From positions 45,504 through 109,503 of the forward strand of contig NZ_FOLH01000007.1 of assembly GCF_900112235.1 (NCBI RefSeq): a stretch of 64,000 nt of DNA. The letters run 5' to 3'. The position numbers and the translations under genes were made by a program. Under the pieces are notes generated by a model. It was not told where the DNA came from. It was given only the letters and a program-made list of their open reading frames with translations, and made no database searches. The number at the start of each line of letters is the position of its first letter. The first letter of the stretch is position 1. The DNA comes from Marinospirillum celere. GTDB lineage: Bacteria; Pseudomonadota; Gammaproteobacteria; Pseudomonadales; Halomonadaceae. Shown here one piece after another: positions 9,964 through 20,137 of this stretch.

Positions 9964-10782
9964 TAAGGGCGCATAACCTTCCCGATAACTGGGGTAGCGG
10001 AAATTGAATCCGGTTGCTTTAAGACGTTGGCTATTGATGCGCTTATTGCCGCCGCGGGAGGGTAGCTCCTCGCCTGGCTGGGGCAAAACTCCCAGCTGAT
10101 GAGCAAGCCAGTGAGTAACCTCTTGCAGTGGGGCCGGTTCGCAATCACTGATTAAATAGGTATCTTCCAGGGGCTGGTGGGCCGCATCCTGCTGAATCAG
10201 ATGGACCAATGCCCGGGCACCATCTTCAATATGAATACGATTAGAGTATTTTAAGGGCTGCTCAGCTGGAAACCGGCCTTCTTTAACCATGCGAAGCAAA
10301 CGCTCACGACCCGGCCCATAGATGCCGGAAAAACGCAGGATACTGACCGGCCAGGGCGCTTGATAGAGCGCTTCTTCGCCCTGCAGAAGCAGTTGTCCGG
10401 AAAAACTCTCAGGACGTGTTTCACTGGTTTCATCCACTTCCTCGCCATCCTTCTGAGCATAAACGCCCGTTGAAGAAACAAAGAAAATTCTTTTCGGTGA
10501 GACTTTTTGTCGCTTCAAGCTATTGATCATCTGCTCAACGCCTTCCAAATAAGCCAGACGATAGGCTTCAGGAGAAAACTCATCGGCAGATAAACAGTAA
10601 ACGAGATAGTCCACTTGAGGCAGTGGTGGAGCCTCTTCAGGTAACGTCCAGGCCAGGGGTTGAATGCCTTGGGGCAATTTATCGAGTGAGCGCCTGGCGC
10701 CCCAAACCTGAAAGTTTTCAGCCAATAAGAGTTCACCTACCCGGCTTCCCAAATCGCCACACCCCAGCAGCAAACAATGCAT
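9949..10782 (-). CDS. NAD-dependent epimerase-like (extended SDR) protein
   Basis: 277 aa with an N-terminal nucleotide-binding motif GCGDLGSR near residues 6-13, the FVSSTGVY segment expected to carry the catalytic Ser, then [11 protein letters not shown] and [15 protein letters not shown], all features of the extended SDR/YeeZ-like family. The ATG at 10782 is chosen over 10794 because GGGAG lies 5-6 nt upstream of it. Substrate unknown. Overlaps the end of dxs by 15 bp and is divergent from oxyR with a 130-bp gap. Confidence 0.8.
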   Translation of the reverse strand: MHCLLLGCGDLGSRVGELLLAENFQVWGARRSLDKLPQGIQPLAWTLPEEAPPLPQVDYLVYCLSADEFSPEAYRLAYLEGVEQMINSLKRQKVSPKRIFFVSSTGVYAQKDGEEVDETSETRPESFSGQLLLQGEEALYQAPWPVSILRFSGIYGPGRERLLRMVKEGRFPAEQPLKYSNRIHIEDGARALVHLIQQDAAHQPLEDTYLISDCEPAPLQEVTHWLAHQLGVLPQPGEELPSRGGNKRINSQRLKATGFNFRYPSYREGYAPLLKKA

Positions 10783-10912
10783 AAAGACTCCCATAGCTAT
10801 AAAAGATCAAAATCTATTCGCTTGATAATTCAAGTTTATGATGCATACTTTTACCTAACCTAATGAACCCATACTGGAAGCTTGCGCAGTCCATAGAGGA
10901 AGTTGAAGAATC

Positions 10913-11818
10913 ATGACCCTGACAGAACTAAAATACATAGTGACTCTGGCACAGGAAAAGCATTTCGGACATGCTGCCGAACGTTGTTTTGTCAGCCAGC
11001 CTACGCTCAGTGTAGCGGTTAAGAAACTTGAAGACGAGTTGGGCGTGGCTCTGTTTGAGCGGAGTAAAAGCGCTGTGCAGCTCACTCCAACCGGCGAAAA
11101 AATAGTCGCTCAAGCGCGCAAGGTGCTGGAGCAGGCTTCAGCAATCAAAGAAATGGCACAGCTGGGCAAGAACCAGTTGACCTCTCCCTTGCGAGTGGGG
11201 GCCATTTACACCATAGGCCCTTACTTGTTTCCTCATCTGGTACCTGCACTGCACGAGCAGGCGCCAGACATGCCTTTATATATTGAAGAGAACTTCACTG
11301 CGGTACTCAGGCGTAAGTTGCGGGCCGGCGAGCTGGATGCCATTATTATTGCCTTGCCCTTTACCGAGACGGATGTGGTAACCCGTACGCTCTACGAAGA
11401 ACCCTTTGAAGTTCTAATGCCCCACAATCATCCCTGGGCAGAAAAGGCCGCCATTCCCATCAATGATTTGCCAAAAGAAAAGCTCTTGATGCTGGGTGAA
11501 GGCCATTGCTTTCGAGATCAGGTAATTGAAGCCTGTCCGGCTTTGGAAGCCAACTTTAAGAGTCCAGAACAAACGCTCATTGCTGAAGGCGGCTCCCTGG
11601 AAACTATTCGTCATATGGTGGCTTCAGGTCTGGGAATTACCGTTTTGCCACGCTCAGCGGTGGGTACTCATCAGTATGCGCCTGATGTGCTGGTGACGCG
11701 TCCTTTTGAAAAGCCAGTACCTTCACGTACCGTGGCTTTAGCCTGGCGCACCAGTTTTCCAAGACCCAAAGCCATAGAGGCCTTGGTTCAGGCTGTAGGC
11801 CAGTTCAAGAAGATCTGA
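10913..11818 (+). CDS. oxyR: Hydrogen peroxide sensor, LysR family
   Basis: 301-aa LysR-type regulator: winged HTH in residues 1-60, ligand-like domain from about 90. The redox pair aligns exactly with E. coli OxyR: Cys199 in LGEGHCFRDQ and Cys208 in VIEAC, nine residues apart, so peroxide would form the activating disulfide. This separates it from other LysR proteins such as CysB. The neighbour recG, starting a few bases downstream, is the arrangement known in Pseudomonas. Confidence 0.95.
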   Translation: MTLTELKYIVTLAQEKHFGHAAERCFVSQPTLSVAVKKLEDELGVALFERSKSAVQLTPTGEKIVAQARKVLEQASAIKEMAQLGKNQLTSPLRVGAIYTIGPYLFPHLVPALHEQAPDMPLYIEENFTAVLRRKLRAGELDAIIIALPFTETDVVTRTLYEEPFEVLMPHNHPWAEKAAIPINDLPKEKLLMLGEGHCFRDQVIEACPALEANFKSPEQTLIAEGGSLETIRHMVASGLGITVLPRSAVGTHQYAPDVLVTRPFEKPVPSRTVALAWRTSFPRPKAIEALVQAVGQFKKI

Positions 11819-11825
11819 GGTGCTT

Positions 11826-13925
11826 GTGAAACCGCTACAGGAAGTGCCGGTGACTGAGCTTCAAGGCGTGGGGCCTGCCCTTGCAGAAAAACTAAACCGT
11901 TTGGGGCTGTTCAGCCTCCAGGATTTACTCTTCCACCTGCCACTGCGCTATGAAGATCGAACCCAGATTAGTGCACTGGGACAACTGCGGGTCGGCAGCA
12001 CCGCAGTTGTCGAAGGTGAAGTGATTAGCTGTGAAGTAAGCCAGGGACGCAGGCGCAGCCTTTTAGCTCGTATCCGGGATGGCAGTGGCTTGCTAAGCCT
12101 GCGTTTTTTTCATTTTTCTGCGTCCATGAAAAGTCAATTGCAGCCAGGCAAGCGGGTGCGTTGCTATGGCGAAGCCCGGCCTGGAGCGACGGGTCTGGAA
12201 ATCTACCACCCTGAATTTCGTGTTTTGCGTGATGACCAGCCGCCACCCGCTTTAGAACAGCTGCTGACCCCCGTCTATCCGGTAACAGAGGGCCTGCAGC
12301 AAAAACGGTTGCGCCAATTGATCACTGCCGCCTTGCAGCAGATGCAAGAACAGCCCCTGGATGAACTCTTACCCCAGCATCTACTTCAGGCCAGCCAGTT
12401 TGCATTCCTGGCCGACTGGTCACTGGCTGCTGCCATCCACTACCTGCATCACCCGCCTGCAGATGCTGATTTGATGACTCTGTCTGAAGGCTTGCATCCG
12501 GCGCAAAGACGTTTGGCTCTGGAAGAGCTCTTGGCTCAGCAACTGGGCATGCTGGCTTTACGTCAAAAGGTTCGTGAGGAGGCCGCTCACCCACTCAGAG
12601 TGGAAAGCTCAACGCTGGAAATACGCTTGCTGGAGCAGTTGCCTTTTCAGTTAACTGGAGCACAGCGCCGGGTGGTTAGTGAAGTCAGTCAGGATTTGGG
12701 GCTTGCTCACCCTATGTTGCGCCTGGTCCAGGGTGATGTCGGCTCCGGCAAAACCCTGGTGGCTGCCCTGGCTTGCCTGAAGGCCCTGGCCAGCCACTGT
12801 CAGGCAGCGATTATGGCACCTACAGAGCTGCTGGCTGAACAGCACTATCAGAACCTGAAAACCTGGCTGGAACCTCTGGGTATTCGGGTGGAATGGTTAA
12901 CTGGAAAGCTGAAGGGCAAACTGCGTGAAGCCCTGCTCAAAGACCTGGCTAGTGGTGCCATCCAGCTTTTAGTGGGTACTCATGCGCTTTTTCAGGAAGA
13001 AGTGGCCTTTGCCAAGCTGGCCTTGGTAGTGATTGATGAACAACACCGCTTTGGTGTTCATCAGCGTCTGGCTTTGAGGGATAAAGGTAAGTCAGGAGAT
13101 TACCTGCCGCATCAGTTGGTCATGACGGCAACCCCTATCCCTCGCACCCTGGCTATGAGTGCTTACGCTGACCTGGATGTTTCTGTCATTGATGAGTTGC
13201 CACCTGGCCGTCAACCGGTGAAAACCCTGGTGTTGCCTGATTCACGCAGACCCGAGGTGATTGCGCGGGTGCGTTCGGCCTGCGAGGAGGGGCGCCAAGC
13301 CTACTGGGTTTGCACCCTGATTGAAGAATCTGAAGTGCTGGAATGTCAGGCTGCAGAAGTGACTTGGCAGGAGTTGCAGGTCGCCCTGCCAGACTTGAAT
13401 ATCGCCTTGGTGCATGGGCGCATGAAGCCTGCCGAAAAAGCGGACGTCATGGCCGCTTTTAAAGCCGGAAGCTATCAGTTACTGGTGGCGACCACGGTGA
13501 TCGAGGTCGGCGTGGATGTTCCCAATGCCAGTCTGATGATTATTGATAATGCGGAACGCTTGGGTCTGGCCCAGCTACATCAATTGCGTGGTCGGGTCGG
13601 GCGGGGCTCTACCGCCAGCTACTGTACCCTGATTTATCATCCGCCACTTTCTCAGCAGGGGCGTGAGCGTTTGCAGGCGATGCGCTCAACCAATGATGGC
13701 TTTGCGATAGCGCAGAAAGACCTGGAAATTCGCGGGCCGGGTGAGCTGTTAGGAACTCGCCAAACCGGTGAGGTTCAACTGCGTTTGGCCAGCCTTAAAC
13801 GGGATGCCCACTTGCTGGAAGGCCTGAAACCTCTTGCCATTCAACTGCAGCGGGAAAGCCCAGAGCAGGCTAAGTTGCTATTAAAACGCTGGCGAGGAAA
13901 CAGTCTGCATTTTGCCCAGGTTTGA
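11826..13925 (+). CDS. recG: ATP-dependent DNA helicase RecG
   Basis: A 699-aa superfamily 2 helicase that regresses stalled replication forks. Seen: N-terminal wedge/OB domain (about 10-170), Walker A GDVGSGKT near 300, DEQH box in VVIDEQHRFGV near 400, motif III TATPIPRTLAM, C-terminal helicase part with ATTVIEVGVDVPNA and RGRVGRG. Start: GTG at 11826 has GAGG 5 nt upstream (overlapping the oxyR stop region); GTG at 11820 is also in frame but would sit on that site. Co-transcribed with oxyR. Confidence 0.95.
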   Translation: MKPLQEVPVTELQGVGPALAEKLNRLGLFSLQDLLFHLPLRYEDRTQISALGQLRVGSTAVVEGEVISCEVSQGRRRSLLARIRDGSGLLSLRFFHFSASMKSQLQPGKRVRCYGEARPGATGLEIYHPEFRVLRDDQPPPALEQLLTPVYPVTEGLQQKRLRQLITAALQQMQEQPLDELLPQHLLQASQFAFLADWSLAAAIHYLHHPPADADLMTLSEGLHPAQRRLALEELLAQQLGMLALRQKVREEAAHPLRVESSTLEIRLLEQLPFQLTGAQRRVVSEVSQDLGLAHPMLRLVQGDVGSGKTLVAALACLKALASHCQAAIMAPTELLAEQHYQNLKTWLEPLGIRVEWLTGKLKGKLREALLKDLASGAIQLLVGTHALFQEEVAFAKLALVVIDEQHRFGVHQRLALRDKGKSGDYLPHQLVMTATPIPRTLAMSAYADLDVSVIDELPPGRQPVKTLVLPDSRRPEVIARVRSACEEGRQAYWVCTLIEESEVLECQAAEVTWQELQVALPDLNIALVHGRMKPAEKADVMAAFKAGSYQLLVATTVIEVGVDVPNASLMIIDNAERLGLAQLHQLRGRVGRGSTASYCTLIYHPPLSQQGRERLQAMRSTNDGFAIAQKDLEIRGPGELLGTRQTGEVQLRLASLKRDAHLLEGLKPLAIQLQRESPEQAKLLLKRWRGNSLHFAQV

Positions 13926-14072
13926 TTTGAGTCGGGCGGGTTACTGCTTTTGTCGTGAATTGCTTTGACTTGCCTCGACTTTCCTCTTTGCAAGGCTTAA
14001 CCTAGTGAATAGGAGACCCATCTTTTATTTCGGATCTTTACTTTCGTTACTGATCCCGACGAGGAGCCATTC

Positions 14073-15470
14073 ATGAGTCAGGGGGCTATGAGTATAAAGC
14101 CACATTATTCGGTCACTGATTTAAATACCGGTGACCTTGAACAACGTAAGGTCGCACGCAGCCATGCAGGCCCCAACCAGTTGCTGCGAAGTACACTCTT
14201 GCAAGCCGTTGATGGATTTAATCTGCAAGCCGCCTACCCAGCCAACTGCTTGCTAGACCTGCAAAAATTAAATGCAGGCGGAACGGATTGGCGGGCCCGC
14301 TCCCCAGATTATCGGCAAAGCCTGCTGCGTGATTTAAAACTCGAATCTCTGCCTGCTTTACCCGGTATCTTATCGATTCCCCTGTGTGTTGATTTGAGTC
14401 ATTTGGAAACCGACTGGGTGTTTGTGGAATCGGGTGATCCAGAGTTTTTGCTGCGCTTTACCCGGGATGAGTATGTCGCTTTAATTCATCAGGCCGAGGC
14501 CGGAGAAGAGAGCTTTTCTGTGCCTCTGGTTGATGCTCGCCCCAACCTGGACTTTCCACAAAGGGATGAGCGTGAAATTCGTGTTGCTGTCGAGGCTATC
14601 ACTCAGCAGCGCGTGCGTGCCCGCCTGACAGAGTCCATTGAAATAGCACCCTTGCCGTTAAGTTCTCAGCGCTTGTTAAAGCTGCAAACCAAAGAAGATG
14701 TGAGTGGAACTGAGTTGGCCCAGGTGATCGAAATGGACCCCAGCCTTGCCTCTCAGGTTATTAGTTGGGCCAATTCACCCTACTATGGTGCTCCGGGCAG
14801 TATTCGCTCCATTCAGGATGCAGTAATTCGTGTGTTAGGTTTTGACCTGACCATGAACCTGGCGACCGGTTTGGCTGTATCCCGTCAGATACGTCTGCCT
14901 AAGGATGGCGTCCACGGGCATACCCACTTCTGGCGTGATGCCCTCAAGCGTGCGCTGATGGTTGAAAAGCTGGTCAAAAAAATCCAGCCTTTGGCCCGGC
15001 CTTATGCGGGTATGGCCTATCTGGCTGGGCTGTTGCATAACTTTGGCTATCTGGTTCTGGCTGAAGTTTTCCCGCCTTACTTTTCGCTTTACTGCCGTTA
15101 CCAGGAAGCCAATCCCCACGTACCCCCCATGTATCTGGAGCGCTTCCTGTTTGGTATCACCCGGGAACAGATTGCCAGCTATCTGTTCACCACCTGGGGG
15201 CTGCCCAATGAAATGTGCATTGCTATTCGTCAGCAGCACAATCCTCATTACAATGGCCCTCACTTTAAATACGCCAACCTGCTTTATTTGGCGCATCAAT
15301 ATACCCATCCCCAGTGGGAACAAAACCTGCCCAGAATCCTGCCAGCTGTCTATGACCGCTTACAGCTGACTCCGGAGGCTGCTTTTGAAGCTCGCCAGGA
15401 GTTGGATGAACTGCCTAGTGAGACTCTGGAAGATTTTGTACGCATGCTGGAATCCAACCCCAAGCGCTAA
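14073..15470 (+). CDS. HDOD signalling protein with YbaK-like N-terminus
   Basis: 465 aa. The N-terminal 150 residues resemble a YbaK/ProX aminoacyl-tRNA deacylase fold (pattern PANCLLDLQKL, then LPALPGILSIP and VFVESGD). Residues about 185-400 are an HDOD domain with PLPLSSQRLL, EMDPSLASQVISWANSPYYG, SIQDAVIRVLGF and GLLHNFGYLVLAE, which has the HD-like fold without a metal site. Similar two-domain proteins lie near recG in pseudomonads. The ATG has GAGGAGCC upstream. The function of the fused form is not established; a c-di-GMP or stress signalling role is inference. Confidence 0.75.
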   Translation: MSQGAMSIKPHYSVTDLNTGDLEQRKVARSHAGPNQLLRSTLLQAVDGFNLQAAYPANCLLDLQKLNAGGTDWRARSPDYRQSLLRDLKLESLPALPGILSIPLCVDLSHLETDWVFVESGDPEFLLRFTRDEYVALIHQAEAGEESFSVPLVDARPNLDFPQRDEREIRVAVEAITQQRVRARLTESIEIAPLPLSSQRLLKLQTKEDVSGTELAQVIEMDPSLASQVISWANSPYYGAPGSIRSIQDAVIRVLGFDLTMNLATGLAVSRQIRLPKDGVHGHTHFWRDALKRALMVEKLVKKIQPLARPYAGMAYLAGLLHNFGYLVLAEVFPPYFSLYCRYQEANPHVPPMYLERFLFGITREQIASYLFTTWGLPNEMCIAIRQQHNPHYNGPHFKYANLLYLAHQYTHPQWEQNLPRILPAVYDRLQLTPEAAFEARQELDELPSETLEDFVRMLESNPKR

Positions 15471-15584
15471 GCACTCAAAACGTCAGCTTCACGCCCTCTT
15501 CTTGTCGTCGTTTGGCAACGTTGGGGCGTGATCCATGGCTGAACGATAATGACAGGATAAAGATCCAATAAAGGGAAGCTGAAA

Positions 15585-16397
15585 ATGGCAAAGTTAACGG
15601 GCAAGCAAGTTGGTTACACCTTGGTCTGTCTGCTGGCTATTAATGGATTGCCAGCTCAGGTGCTCGCCGTTGAAGCTCCTCCAAGTTTGGAAGCAGTGAT
15701 GGAGGCAGGCAGTACAGGTCTGAACTTGGATTCTGAAGAAAACATTATCCGCTGGCGCAGTGAAGCCCAGGTGGGCTTTCTAGATAGCCGTGGCAAAACT
15801 GAATCGCGTACCCTCAATGGACGCTTGCGTGTTCAGGCAGAAACAATCGATTGGCGTAATGATACGCGAGCTAACTTCCTGCATACGCAAACTGATGATG
15901 CCACGACCCAGGAGTCCTTGGCACTGAGTCATCAGACGGATTATCAGTGGACTCACCAATTCTATTCTTTGGCTTTTGCAGGTTACAGTTTTGACCGCTT
16001 TAAAACCTTTCGGCATGAATATGATGTGGTTGGGGGCCTCGGTTATCGTATTTTCCGTGATGCTGATCGTGAGTGGGATTTGGAGGTAGGTGCGGGTATC
16101 AAGTATACCGAGCGTAACCCTGAACCTCAGGAAAAAGATTGGAGTCCCTTAGGCCGCTTGGCCAGTAAATTTCGCCAGGAACTCAGTGATGACTTGGAGT
16201 TCCAGCAGGAAATTTCCTTCAACCGCTCGCAGGAAGTCGAGAATCTGAATATCATGAACAGCTTTGCAGTTAAAGCTAATGAGCATCTGGCGGTGAGTCT
16301 TAGCTATGAATGGCGAAGGACAGAAGACCTGGATGCATCAGAGGCTGTTTATGATCACATTACCACCCTTAACCTGATTTACCGCTGGCATCCCTGA
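15585..16397 (+). CDS. DUF481 outer-membrane beta-barrel protein
   Basis: 270 aa with a signal peptide ending near PAQVLA (residues 1-28). The mature part has alternating aromatic/hydrophobic strands (for example YQWTHQFYSLAFAGYSFDRF and LAVSLSYEWRRTEDL) and ends in a short C-terminal strand, LNLIYRWHP, typical of outer-membrane barrels. The overall pattern matches DUF481 (YdiY-like). GGGAAGC lies upstream of the ATG. No substrate is predicted. Confidence 0.8.
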   Translation: MAKLTGKQVGYTLVCLLAINGLPAQVLAVEAPPSLEAVMEAGSTGLNLDSEENIIRWRSEAQVGFLDSRGKTESRTLNGRLRVQAETIDWRNDTRANFLHTQTDDATTQESLALSHQTDYQWTHQFYSLAFAGYSFDRFKTFRHEYDVVGGLGYRIFRDADREWDLEVGAGIKYTERNPEPQEKDWSPLGRLASKFRQELSDDLEFQQEISFNRSQEVENLNIMNSFAVKANEHLAVSLSYEWRRTEDLDASEAVYDHITTLNLIYRWHP

Positions 16398-16440
16398 TTC
16401 CAGAAGCTAAGGGATTAACGACAAGGAGCTGCGACGGATA

Positions 16441-18327
16441 ATGCTAGGGCCTAGACTGTTATTTAAAAAGCGCTTTGGGCCCTTTTTTTGGACTCAAGCG
16501 CTGGGTGCCTTCAACGACAATGTGTTCCGCTTTGCGTTGATGTTCACCCTGACTTTTACCGCTGCCGATCAGCTGGCGCTGGATATCAATATTCTGATGA
16601 ACCTGGCGGCTGGCCTTTTTATCCTGCCCTTTTTCCTGTTTTCAGGTATTGCTGGCCAGTTGGCGGACAAGTATGAAAAGTCCCTGGTCGTTCGCCGTAT
16701 CAAATTGTTAGAGCTCTTGATCATGCTGGTAGCTCTGGCTGCCTTTGCCTTCCAATTGTGGGGCATCTTGTTGGCTCTGGTCTTTGCCATGGGCGTGCAG
16801 TCGGCTCTCTTTGGCCCAGTGAAGTATGCACTTCTGCCCCAACACCTTAAGCAGGACGAGCTGGTTACCGGTAATGCTTTTGTTGGCATGGGTACTTTTG
16901 TTGCCATCCTTTGTGGCACCCTGCTGGGTGGTTTGCTGGCGGGCTGGGCCAGTGAGCAACCCTGGATCATTGGTCTAGCCGTGGTTAGTTTTGCCATTCT
17001 GGGTGTCATTGCGAGCTTGAAAGTACCTCTAGCCGCGGCAGGTGACCCGGAACTAAAAATCAACTGGAATATTTACTCCCAAACACGCAAAGTGTTGGGC
17101 GAAGCGGTGAGTAAGCGCAGTGTCTTTCTGGCAATACTTGCTATCAGTTGGTTCTGGTTTATGGGATCCGGCTATTTAACGCAATTCCCTAATTTTACAC
17201 GCAGTGTTTTGGGAAGCGATGAGGGCGTAGGAACCCTGTTGCTGACCCTCTTTTCCTTGGGCGTCGGTGCGGGTGCTCTGCTCTGTGGCTACTGGTCGCG
17301 CGGTAAGATAGAGCTGGGCATGGTGCCGCTGGGCGCCTTGGGAATGGCTGTTTTTTCCTTTGATCTTTACAGCCAGGCTGCTGCTTTTCCTGCTCTGATG
17401 GAAGGAGAAAATCTGCGTTCCTTGAGCCAGTTTCTGGCTTTGGGAGGAGTCCGTTTAGCGATCGACCTGACCTTGGCTGGGGTTAGTGGTGGGCTTTTTA
17501 TCGTGCCTCTATACAGCCTGGTGCAAAGACGCAGCCCAGTTGAAGTGCGGGCCCAAGTCATTGCTGCCTTGAATGTGCTCAACTCTTTAGCCATGGTCTT
17601 GAGTGCGCTGGCAGGTATTTTGGTACTGGGTGTACTGGGTATCAGCCTGCCGGTGTTCTTTTTCTTATATGGTTTGACCGCTCTGGTTGTGGCCTTTCTG
17701 GCAGTGAAGCTGGCCCGTGATCCGCTGCTACGCTTTTTGATTTATCTGCTTTCCCATACTCTCTATCGAGTTAAGCATAGAGGGTTGGAAAATATTCCTG
17801 AAACCGGCCCGGCGTTGGTGGTGGCAAACCACGTCAGCTATGTCGATGCTCTACTGCTGGCTGGAGCCTGTCATCGCCCTTTGCGCTTCGTGATTGATAA
17901 GGATATTCATGATCTGCCAGTCTTAAAACGTTTTCTTCAGTTGGCTGGCACTGTGCCTTTGACTTCAGAAAAAATTGATCGCCAGAATCTTCAGGAAGCC
18001 TTCGCACGGATCGGTGAAACCCTGCAAAAAGGCGAATTGGTTTTCATTTTTCCTGAAGGGCGCCTGACCCGTGATGGTGAACTTCAGACCTTCAAAAAGG
18101 GTGTTGAACGAATTTTGGCACAACATCCTGTGCCGGTTATTCCTATGGCATTAAGGGGGCTTTGGGGTTCTTGGTTTTCACGGGAAAAAGGCTCTGCGTT
18201 CAAAAAAGTGCCTCGCCGTTTTTGGTCGCGGGTGGAAGTGGTTGCAGGTCCCGCCTTGCAACCTGAAGAGGCAACGGCTGAGCGCCTGCAAGAACAGGTG
18301 GCTGCTTTGCGAGGTGATTGGCGCTGA
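16441..18327 (+). CDS. MFS lysophospholipid transporter fused to PlsC acyltransferase
   Basis: A 628-aa fusion. Residues about 1-425 form 12 membrane segments of an LplT-like MFS transporter (GAFNDNVFRFAL near the N-terminus). Residues about 435-628 form a PlsC/LPLAT acyltransferase with NHVSYVD at about 462-468 (the HX4D motif) and FPEGRLT at about 537-543. In related Aas-type fusions an acyl-ACP synthetase domain follows; here it is absent and the protein stops after PlsC. Family knowledge suggests it flips lysophospholipid into the cytoplasm and re-acylates it, so the acyl donor must come from another enzyme. Confidence 0.85.
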   Translation: MLGPRLLFKKRFGPFFWTQALGAFNDNVFRFALMFTLTFTAADQLALDINILMNLAAGLFILPFFLFSGIAGQLADKYEKSLVVRRIKLLELLIMLVALAAFAFQLWGILLALVFAMGVQSALFGPVKYALLPQHLKQDELVTGNAFVGMGTFVAILCGTLLGGLLAGWASEQPWIIGLAVVSFAILGVIASLKVPLAAAGDPELKINWNIYSQTRKVLGEAVSKRSVFLAILAISWFWFMGSGYLTQFPNFTRSVLGSDEGVGTLLLTLFSLGVGAGALLCGYWSRGKIELGMVPLGALGMAVFSFDLYSQAAAFPALMEGENLRSLSQFLALGGVRLAIDLTLAGVSGGLFIVPLYSLVQRRSPVEVRAQVIAALNVLNSLAMVLSALAGILVLGVLGISLPVFFFLYGLTALVVAFLAVKLARDPLLRFLIYLLSHTLYRVKHRGLENIPETGPALVVANHVSYVDALLLAGACHRPLRFVIDKDIHDLPVLKRFLQLAGTVPLTSEKIDRQNLQEAFARIGETLQKGELVFIFPEGRLTRDGELQTFKKGVERILAQHPVPVIPMALRGLWGSWFSREKGSAFKKVPRRFWSRVEVVAGPALQPEEATAERLQEQVAALRGDWR

Positions 18328-18403
18328 GACAGAACAGGCTAGCTGGCCTTCCAGGTGGTATATTTAAGTCAGGCACTGAACGATAAAAACAAGGGGTAAA
18401 ACC

Positions 18404-20137
18404 ATGCCTGGAAGTCGAAAAATTTCTGATCAGCTCACCGGTATTCAGGCACGTCGGGCTTTGGACGAAGCCCGCTTGGCAGGTGGTTTGAAAATCCAGC
18501 CCCAGGAAAAAGAAGGCGAGCCAGCGGCAGAACCTACCTTAATCAGTCATCTGAGGGTTAATCGTGAAGAGGCGAGGCTTGAGGTAAGAGTGCAGGGCAG
18601 TGAAGAGCAAATGACTTTTCTGGCACGCTGGAAGCTGTTTGTTCTCTTCATTAAATACCGTAATCAGCATCATGAAAGTAACCCCTTGGAAGTCATCAAG
18701 CTGTTGCCTGAAAAAGAGGCGATGACGCTTCATCTCCAGCTACCCAAGTATTTTAGCAAGGTTTTTTACCGTGAGTTTTTCAGGGTTTACCTGGATGCAC
18801 GCTTGACCATTTTGTTTCGCTGGCAGGGTGCGGGTATGACCTTGAGCGGTCGTTTGTTGGACCTTTCGGCTGGAGGCTGTCAGGTGGCCATGCCTTTCCA
18901 GCTGGCTTTGAACCTGGTGCGGCCATTGCCCGAGTGGATGCAGATTACGCTGGAATTTCCCAATGAAGAAATACTTCGTCTGGAAGCTGAGCTGAGTTAT
19001 CTCAAACCTGATGAGACCTTTACCCAGGCACTGGTGGGCTGGCATTTTATGCCAGCCGACAGTGAACAGGAAAGAAAGCTCTTCCATTACACCCTGGAAG
19101 CGGAAAGAGAGCTGGCCCGGTTAAAGCATCCGGGGAGAAGTAATTTGCATGCTTCCCGGCTTTTTCGCCCAGCGCCCAAAAAAGAAGTTAAACCAGCAGG
19201 CAAGCGCCTGCATCCAGCCTTTGCACTGGTTCCAAAAAGCTATGCCAGTCAACTGCAAGAAATTGCCGATCAATTGGCCGGTCAGGTGCTCCTCCTTGCC
19301 GCGCGAAAGCCGCTGGATTCCGCTCATATGGGTAAACTGGCTAGGCAGTTTATTCACTTGCTTGAAGAAGACACCAGTGCCTGTTTATTGGCCCTGGAAC
19401 AGCCTCACCGTAATATTCACCGGGTTTTCTTGCATACTTTTCGGGTTGCCGCCCGCTGCTTTCCGCTAATTTTTAAAGTTGGGATTACCCGGCGTTATGA
19501 GCTTCCAGCCATGGTATCCCTGCTTTTACATGATCTGGGGAAGCTCTTTTTGGGTCATCAGCCCTGCTTCAACCCTTTGAAGGAGCCTCAGCCAGTTTTG
19601 CGTCAGCTGAAAATCAATCAAATTCAACTGCTGCGTTCAGCTTCAGAATTGCGTTGGATTCCCAAAGATCTGGGCGAATCGCTAATGGTTAATGCCAATG
19701 AACGCCTGGATGGTAGTGGCTACCCGCGTGGCCTGACGGCAACCCGGCTGGATGCCTTGTCGCGACTGATGGGCGTGGTGAAAGTGCTGGATTGCCTGGT
19801 CCATGGCTATAATGACCCGGTTAGAAGTTGGCAGGAAGCTTATCAATGGGTTTACAAGCATGACCACTGGTTTGATAAAAATTCGCTGAATACCTTTGTA
19901 ACCCATCATGGCCTTAGGCCAGTGGGCAGTTACCTGCATTATAAAACCGGTAAAACGGCGCTGGTTAGTCGGGTGTCCGACCGAGGCCAGTTGGAAGAAG
20001 TGGTGTTGATCAATAAGCAGGATGCCGAGGGTCGCATACTAGATGGCAGACTCTTGAGCGGTGGTGAGCTGCAAGCCTTGGGCAGCCCGGTCAATGAAAA
20101 AGCCAGGCTGGAGTTTAACCCCCTGAAATCATCTTAG
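18404..20137 (+). CDS. PilZ and degenerate HD-GYP domain protein
   Basis: 577 aa. A PilZ-like half (about 60-240) has an Arg-rich motif at REFFRVYLDAR near 123-133 and DLSAGG near 151, the two elements that bind c-di-GMP. The C-terminal half resembles HD-GYP: LLLHDLGK near 373-380 and NERLDGSGYP near 431-440. The canonical His-His pair before ERxDGxGYP is replaced by Asn-Ala-Asn, so metal binding and hydrolysis of c-di-GMP may be lost. No membrane segment. Ends 9 bp inside the convergent next gene. Probable c-di-GMP effector rather than enzyme; this is inference. Confidence 0.75.
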   Translation: MPGSRKISDQLTGIQARRALDEARLAGGLKIQPQEKEGEPAAEPTLISHLRVNREEARLEVRVQGSEEQMTFLARWKLFVLFIKYRNQHHESNPLEVIKLLPEKEAMTLHLQLPKYFSKVFYREFFRVYLDARLTILFRWQGAGMTLSGRLLDLSAGGCQVAMPFQLALNLVRPLPEWMQITLEFPNEEILRLEAELSYLKPDETFTQALVGWHFMPADSEQERKLFHYTLEAERELARLKHPGRSNLHASRLFRPAPKKEVKPAGKRLHPAFALVPKSYASQLQEIADQLAGQVLLLAARKPLDSAHMGKLARQFIHLLEEDTSACLLALEQPHRNIHRVFLHTFRVAARCFPLIFKVGITRRYELPAMVSLLLHDLGKLFLGHQPCFNPLKEPQPVLRQLKINQIQLLRSASELRWIPKDLGESLMVNANERLDGSGYPRGLTATRLDALSRLMGVVKVLDCLVHGYNDPVRSWQEAYQWVYKHDHWFDKNSLNTFVTHHGLRPVGSYLHYKTGKTALVSRVSDRGQLEEVVLINKQDAEGRILDGRLLSGGELQALGSPVNEKARLEFNPLKSS

